From Enterococcus dispar ATCC 51266 (lineage in GTDB: Bacteria; Bacillota; Bacilli; Lactobacillales; Enterococcaceae), in NCBI RefSeq assembly GCF_000406945.1, contig NZ_KE136354.1, positions 2,139,290 through 2,203,289 on the forward strand: a stretch of DNA of 64,000 nt, given 5' to 3'. The notes under the pieces are model-generated. The model made no database searches. It worked only from the letters and a program-made list of their open reading frames with translations, and was not told where the DNA came from. Below, piece by piece: positions 61,318 through 64,000 of the stretch. The position numbers and the translations under genes are program-made. Within the stretch, counting starts at the first letter, position 1; each line of letters begins with the position of its first letter.

Positions 61318-61857
61318 TTATAAGTTGGCAATCTTCCGTACAGTATTGGCTGTGCGAATTGTAATCTTGTCTTTTATTTTTTTCTTGGCGGTTTTTGACC
61401 ACCAGGAAGATTTTTGATAATCTTCTCGCACAAACGACCAAAAAATCAGATTGTGATCCGAAGATTCCTGTTCTATTTGAGCATTCACATTTCCCATTGC
61501 TTGATAAAATTCAGCAAGACCAAGAGGCGGCATGAGAAAAATCAGATTGTCATAAATTTTTTTATCATCTGTGCCCCACCAATTTGGCGCATGTGCCAAA
61601 ACTGCGATTAAATCTTCTTGTAAAATCGTCAATACCGGTATTTCTAATCCAAAGCGCTCATGAATCATTGCACTTATTTGTTGGGTCAGCAGCGCTGGAT
61701 CTTCATTTGCCGCCGTGAAAATAATATTGCCGCTATTGAGAAAAGTAATAACATTTTGATAGCCTAACGAAACAAATCCCGCCTTTAGTACTGGCATCGC
61801 AATTTTATTTTTACCACCAACATTGATGCCCCTTAGCAAACTGATATAGCGTCTCAA
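61318..61857 (-). CDS. DUF1697 family protein
   Basis: A 179-residue protein with the family opening RRYISLLRGINVGGKNKIAM, then LNSGNIIFTA and a C-terminal RTANTVRKIANL. Function unknown. GGAGG eight bases before a TTG at 61857 fixes the start; the frame's earlier ATG (61935) adds unrelated residues. Confidence 0.85.
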   Translation of the reverse strand: MRRYISLLRGINVGGKNKIAMPVLKAGFVSLGYQNVITFLNSGNIIFTAANEDPALLTQQISAMIHERFGLEIPVLTILQEDLIAVLAHAPNWWGTDDKKIYDNLIFLMPPLGLAEFYQAMGNVNAQIEQESSDHNLIFWSFVREDYQKSSWWSKTAKKKIKDKITIRTANTVRKIANL

Positions 61858-62020
61858 TGAGGTACCTCCTTCTTGAAACACTAGCATTTTTTTACAAGTC
61901 CTATAAATCAGCAAACCCCTGCATCTTTTTGTCAATTAAGAAAAAAGCTATATGATAAATTTTACCATGTAAGAAAATTATTGGCTTCTTTCAACCTATT
62001 GCTGCGTGTCTTTTTCTTCC

Positions 62021-62055
62021 AAAAAACCAGTCACCTAAATGTTGACTGGTTTTTA
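62021..62055. terminator. Bidirectional terminator
   Basis: AAAAACCAGTCA pairs with TGACTGGTTTTT around a nine-base loop, downstream of the methyltransferase gene (minus strand). Confidence 0.82.
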
Positions 62056-62086
62056 TCACCTTGTGTAAAAAGGGATCGTCTTACTA

Positions 62087-62908
62087 TTATTTTTGCACAA
62101 CGAGACAAAACGTTGTACTTGCTTCATCATAGCTTGCTCCTGCGACATCTCCGAAAACCGTACTACTTGAAAAACCAATCTGGTGAAGTTCATTTTTTAA
62201 TTCTGTCGGCGTGAATACTGTATCCCAAATAAAAAACTCTTTATAATGATTCGGATAAATTAAATAGTGACTTTCCAAATAGGTATTCGTATTTACATAG
62301 TGTTGATTTTTCTGCAAGTGAAGACATTTTTTACGACTCCAAAAACCGCCCACTTCAATTTCCCAAGCAGTTGAATCACCAAAACTTTGATAGTATTTTG
62401 ATGTAAAAACATCAAAGATAAAAAGACCACCCGGTTTCAACAATTGGTAAATTTTGCGGAATAGCTGCTTTCGAGCTGCTGGGGAGAACACACCTAAATC
62501 ACAATAAATCAGCAACACACAGTCATAAGATGCTGTGGCAAAGTCATAGTCAACATAATTTCCTAAGAAATACTGAATCGTTAGTTTTTTCTTTTTTGCT
62601 GAGGCTAGGGCGTAAGTTATACTCGCGGCAGAAAAATCAATACCTGTGATAGCATAACCTTTTAATGCTAGTTTTTCAGCATACAATCCAGGGCCGCATC
62701 CTAAGTCTAAAAGCGAACTATTCGGCGCATCTTTCATAAGTGAAGCAATCCAGTTGACTGAATCACTTATGAACAACTTCTTGCGGGAAGCGCCATCTGT
62801 TGTTTGATCCAGATGGGCCTTCAATAATTGGTGCGAAATATGCAGATCTAACCAGATAGCATCGCGGCTTTGTTGATAAAGACGTGGTTTTACGCGTAAA
62901 AATTCCAT
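62087..62908 (-). CDS. Class I SAM-dependent methyltransferase
   Basis: A 273-residue enzyme with motif I SLLDLGCGPGLYAEKLALKG, motif II GIDFSAASITYA, motif IV CVLLIYCDLGVF and the post-motif GGLFIFDVFTS. The residues IYCDLG and a C-terminal segment DTVFTPTELKNELHQIGF are common in small-molecule methyltransferases of this class. AAGGAG before the ATG. Substrate unknown. Confidence 0.86.
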   Translation of the reverse strand: MEFLRVKPRLYQQSRDAIWLDLHISHQLLKAHLDQTTDGASRKKLFISDSVNWIASLMKDAPNSSLLDLGCGPGLYAEKLALKGYAITGIDFSAASITYALASAKKKKLTIQYFLGNYVDYDFATASYDCVLLIYCDLGVFSPAARKQLFRKIYQLLKPGGLFIFDVFTSKYYQSFGDSTAWEIEVGGFWSRKKCLHLQKNQHYVNTNTYLESHYLIYPNHYKEFFIWDTVFTPTELKNELHQIGFSSSTVFGDVAGASYDEASTTFCLVVQK

Positions 62909-63298
62909 ACACTCTACTCCTTATGCGTGATAATCAGACCAATGAACACAACAAAAAACGTGGATAGACGGCTCACCAAATAAACATAAAAAATCGGAAA
63001 ATTTTTTAGTTTAATTGGTTTGGTCTTCTCTCCACGTTTCACTGACTTACTTTATCTTGCGTAAGGAATAGTGCGCCGGAACAAATCAGTCTCCTTTATA
63101 AAAATCTTGACTATCACTACTATCAATATACTACTTTCAAAAATACTTTTCCATTTTCTATCTGTTGCAAAAATTAACGATTGTCGCAGGTATTGGTAGA
63201 AAAGATAGCACCAATAAGCGCAACTTTACCATTATGTTGCACCATAGAAAAATTTTATTGCTGAAAAAATTGATGAACAACTCCCCACTCTGATTTTT
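62909..63298. other. Intergenic region
   Basis: A 390-base spacer. AACGTGGA (62957-62964) and TCCACGTT (63031-63038) are inverted copies 66 bases apart; the segments between pair partly. Otherwise no gene or promoter I can support. Confidence 0.4.
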
Positions 63299-64000
63299 CT
63301 AAAAGAAATCATTGCCGGCTACTTTTATTGTTGCTAAAGCCTGATTAACGCGTGTGATTTCAGCGGCAGTCATCTGTGATAGACGTTTTTTTAAAGGCAA
63401 AATTGCCTTATCTTCTGCTTTTAAAATATCATTGATTTGCAACCATTCGTTATGCTGCTCTGATTTTACCCACAGTAAAAAAGCGATGAATACTGTTAGA
63501 TCAAGATAGGCTACTACTTTTGAAAATTCATTTTCAGTAAGTACTCTATCTTCACGCAGCGCGATTAAATCAAAAGGCGAGGCAATTTTTTGCGCCACTG
63601 TTTTTAAACTCATTCCTGACTCAATAGCGGCAGTTAACTGGGTATATACTAAAGCTGACATAGGTTCGGCAAAAATAATTTTATCTTGCGGCGCTTTTTT
63701 AATAAGAAGCAAGCCGCTTAAATCAGCGACATTCGTAATATGGTTTAGCTTTGTCTGCAATTTTTTTAAAGAATGTCGATAGTAACGATTTTCTTTAATG
63801 AAATTTATTTGACTTAAAGTAAGATAAATTTCGTCTTTGTGGGCAAGCAGATAAGACGCCTCATTTTCAGATAGCACTAAGGACGTATTAGAAGTAACAC
63901 TCTTTGACAAAAAGATGTGGGTGAACACCTGATTGAAGATCACTTCGTAAACATTATTCACATCAACACGATAATCAATTCCCAAATCGTGACTGTATTC
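63299..64000 (-). CDS. Unknown protein, 5' end beyond the window
   Basis: At least 233 residues on the minus strand, open to the right edge; the visible part has no stop upstream and the internal start at 63985 is only one option. Mostly helical, with regularly spaced Leu/Ile, sequences such as LLAHKDEIYLTLSQINFIKE and QMTAAEITRVNQALATIKV. I do not recognise the family; the N-terminus may contain a DNA-binding domain not seen here. Confidence 0.6.
   Translation of the reverse strand, partial: EYSHDLGIDYRVDVNNVYEVIFNQVFTHIFLSKSVTSNTSLVLSENEASYLLAHKDEIYLTLSQINFIKENRYYRHSLKKLQTKLNHITNVADLSGLLLIKKAPQDKIIFAEPMSALVYTQLTAAIESGMSLKTVAQKIASPFDLIALREDRVLTENEFSKVVAYLDLTVFIAFLLWVKSEQHNEWLQINDILKAEDKAILPLKKRLSQMTAAEITRVNQALATIKVAGNDFF

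Noticed and set aside
1-64000. CRISPR arrays, tRNA or rRNA genes and prophage
   Set aside because: No regular repeat-spacer pattern, no cloverleaf-like or rRNA-like stretches and no phage structural genes were recognised by eye. A covariance search could still find a short RNA.

Overview
The window is low-GC Gram-positive DNA of Lactobacillales type, most like Enterococcus or a close relative. The evidence is strong GGAGG-type ribosome binding sites, several TTG and GTG starts, AT-rich spacers, a T-box leader, Man-family PTS genes, a PrfA/Ers-like Crp/Fnr regulator, and an oppF-linked TnpB-like gene of a kind I know from enterococci. I cannot name the species. I saw no rRNA, tRNA, CRISPR array, prophage or intact insertion sequence.

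Layout. 1-7.1 kb, minus strand: 5'-part of adenine deaminase, a DUF998 membrane protein, a DegV/FakB protein, then a three-gene operon (fused permease/binding protein, ATPase, glutathione-reductase-like flavoprotein) for an osmoprotectant or possibly ergothioneine. 7.6-10.6 kb: a YghZ-type aldo/keto reductase and a DHH phosphoesterase, with arrays of large imperfect palindromes on both sides of the latter. 10.6-19.7 kb: a sulfated-glycan module (GH35 beta-galactosidase, mannose-type PTS IIB-IIC-IID-IIA, cytoplasmic sulfatase, sulfatase-maturating radical SAM enzyme, TauE/SafE exporter, GNAT) and a divergent GntR regulator with two matching palindromic operators. 19.8-29.2 kb: purA, a PadR gene with its target membrane gene, an MFS transporter, a Crp/Fnr regulator, small membrane proteins and a degenerate M24 protein.

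29.3-41.8 kb: an esterase and a beta-1,2-glucooligosaccharide locus (LacI regulator, GH94 phosphorylase, GH3 beta-glucosidase, two ABC permeases, binding protein) with a divergent GH13 alpha-glucosidase. The order matches the Listeria innocua beta-1,2-glucan locus. 41.9-44.3 kb: a lipoprotein, a GlsB/YeaQ protein and a stress-type SDR.

44.4-56 kb: oligopeptide uptake. oppBCDF is followed directly by a TnpB homologue whose RuvC residues are replaced or missing, which is the signature of a TldR (nuclease-dead, RNA-guided repressor). Structured sequence after it looks like a guide-RNA gene ending in a terminator. Upstream are oppA, pepT and a second oppA, the last two behind a T-box riboswitch. 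56-64 kb: isochorismatase-like hydrolase, YadGH-type ABC exporter with an ArsR regulator, DUF3788 and DUF1697 proteins, two methyltransferases, an HTH protein with a degenerate PTS-IIB-like tail, and a partial unknown gene at the right edge.

The two most interesting systems are the oppF-linked TldR with its candidate guide RNA and the intracellular sulfated-galactoside module.
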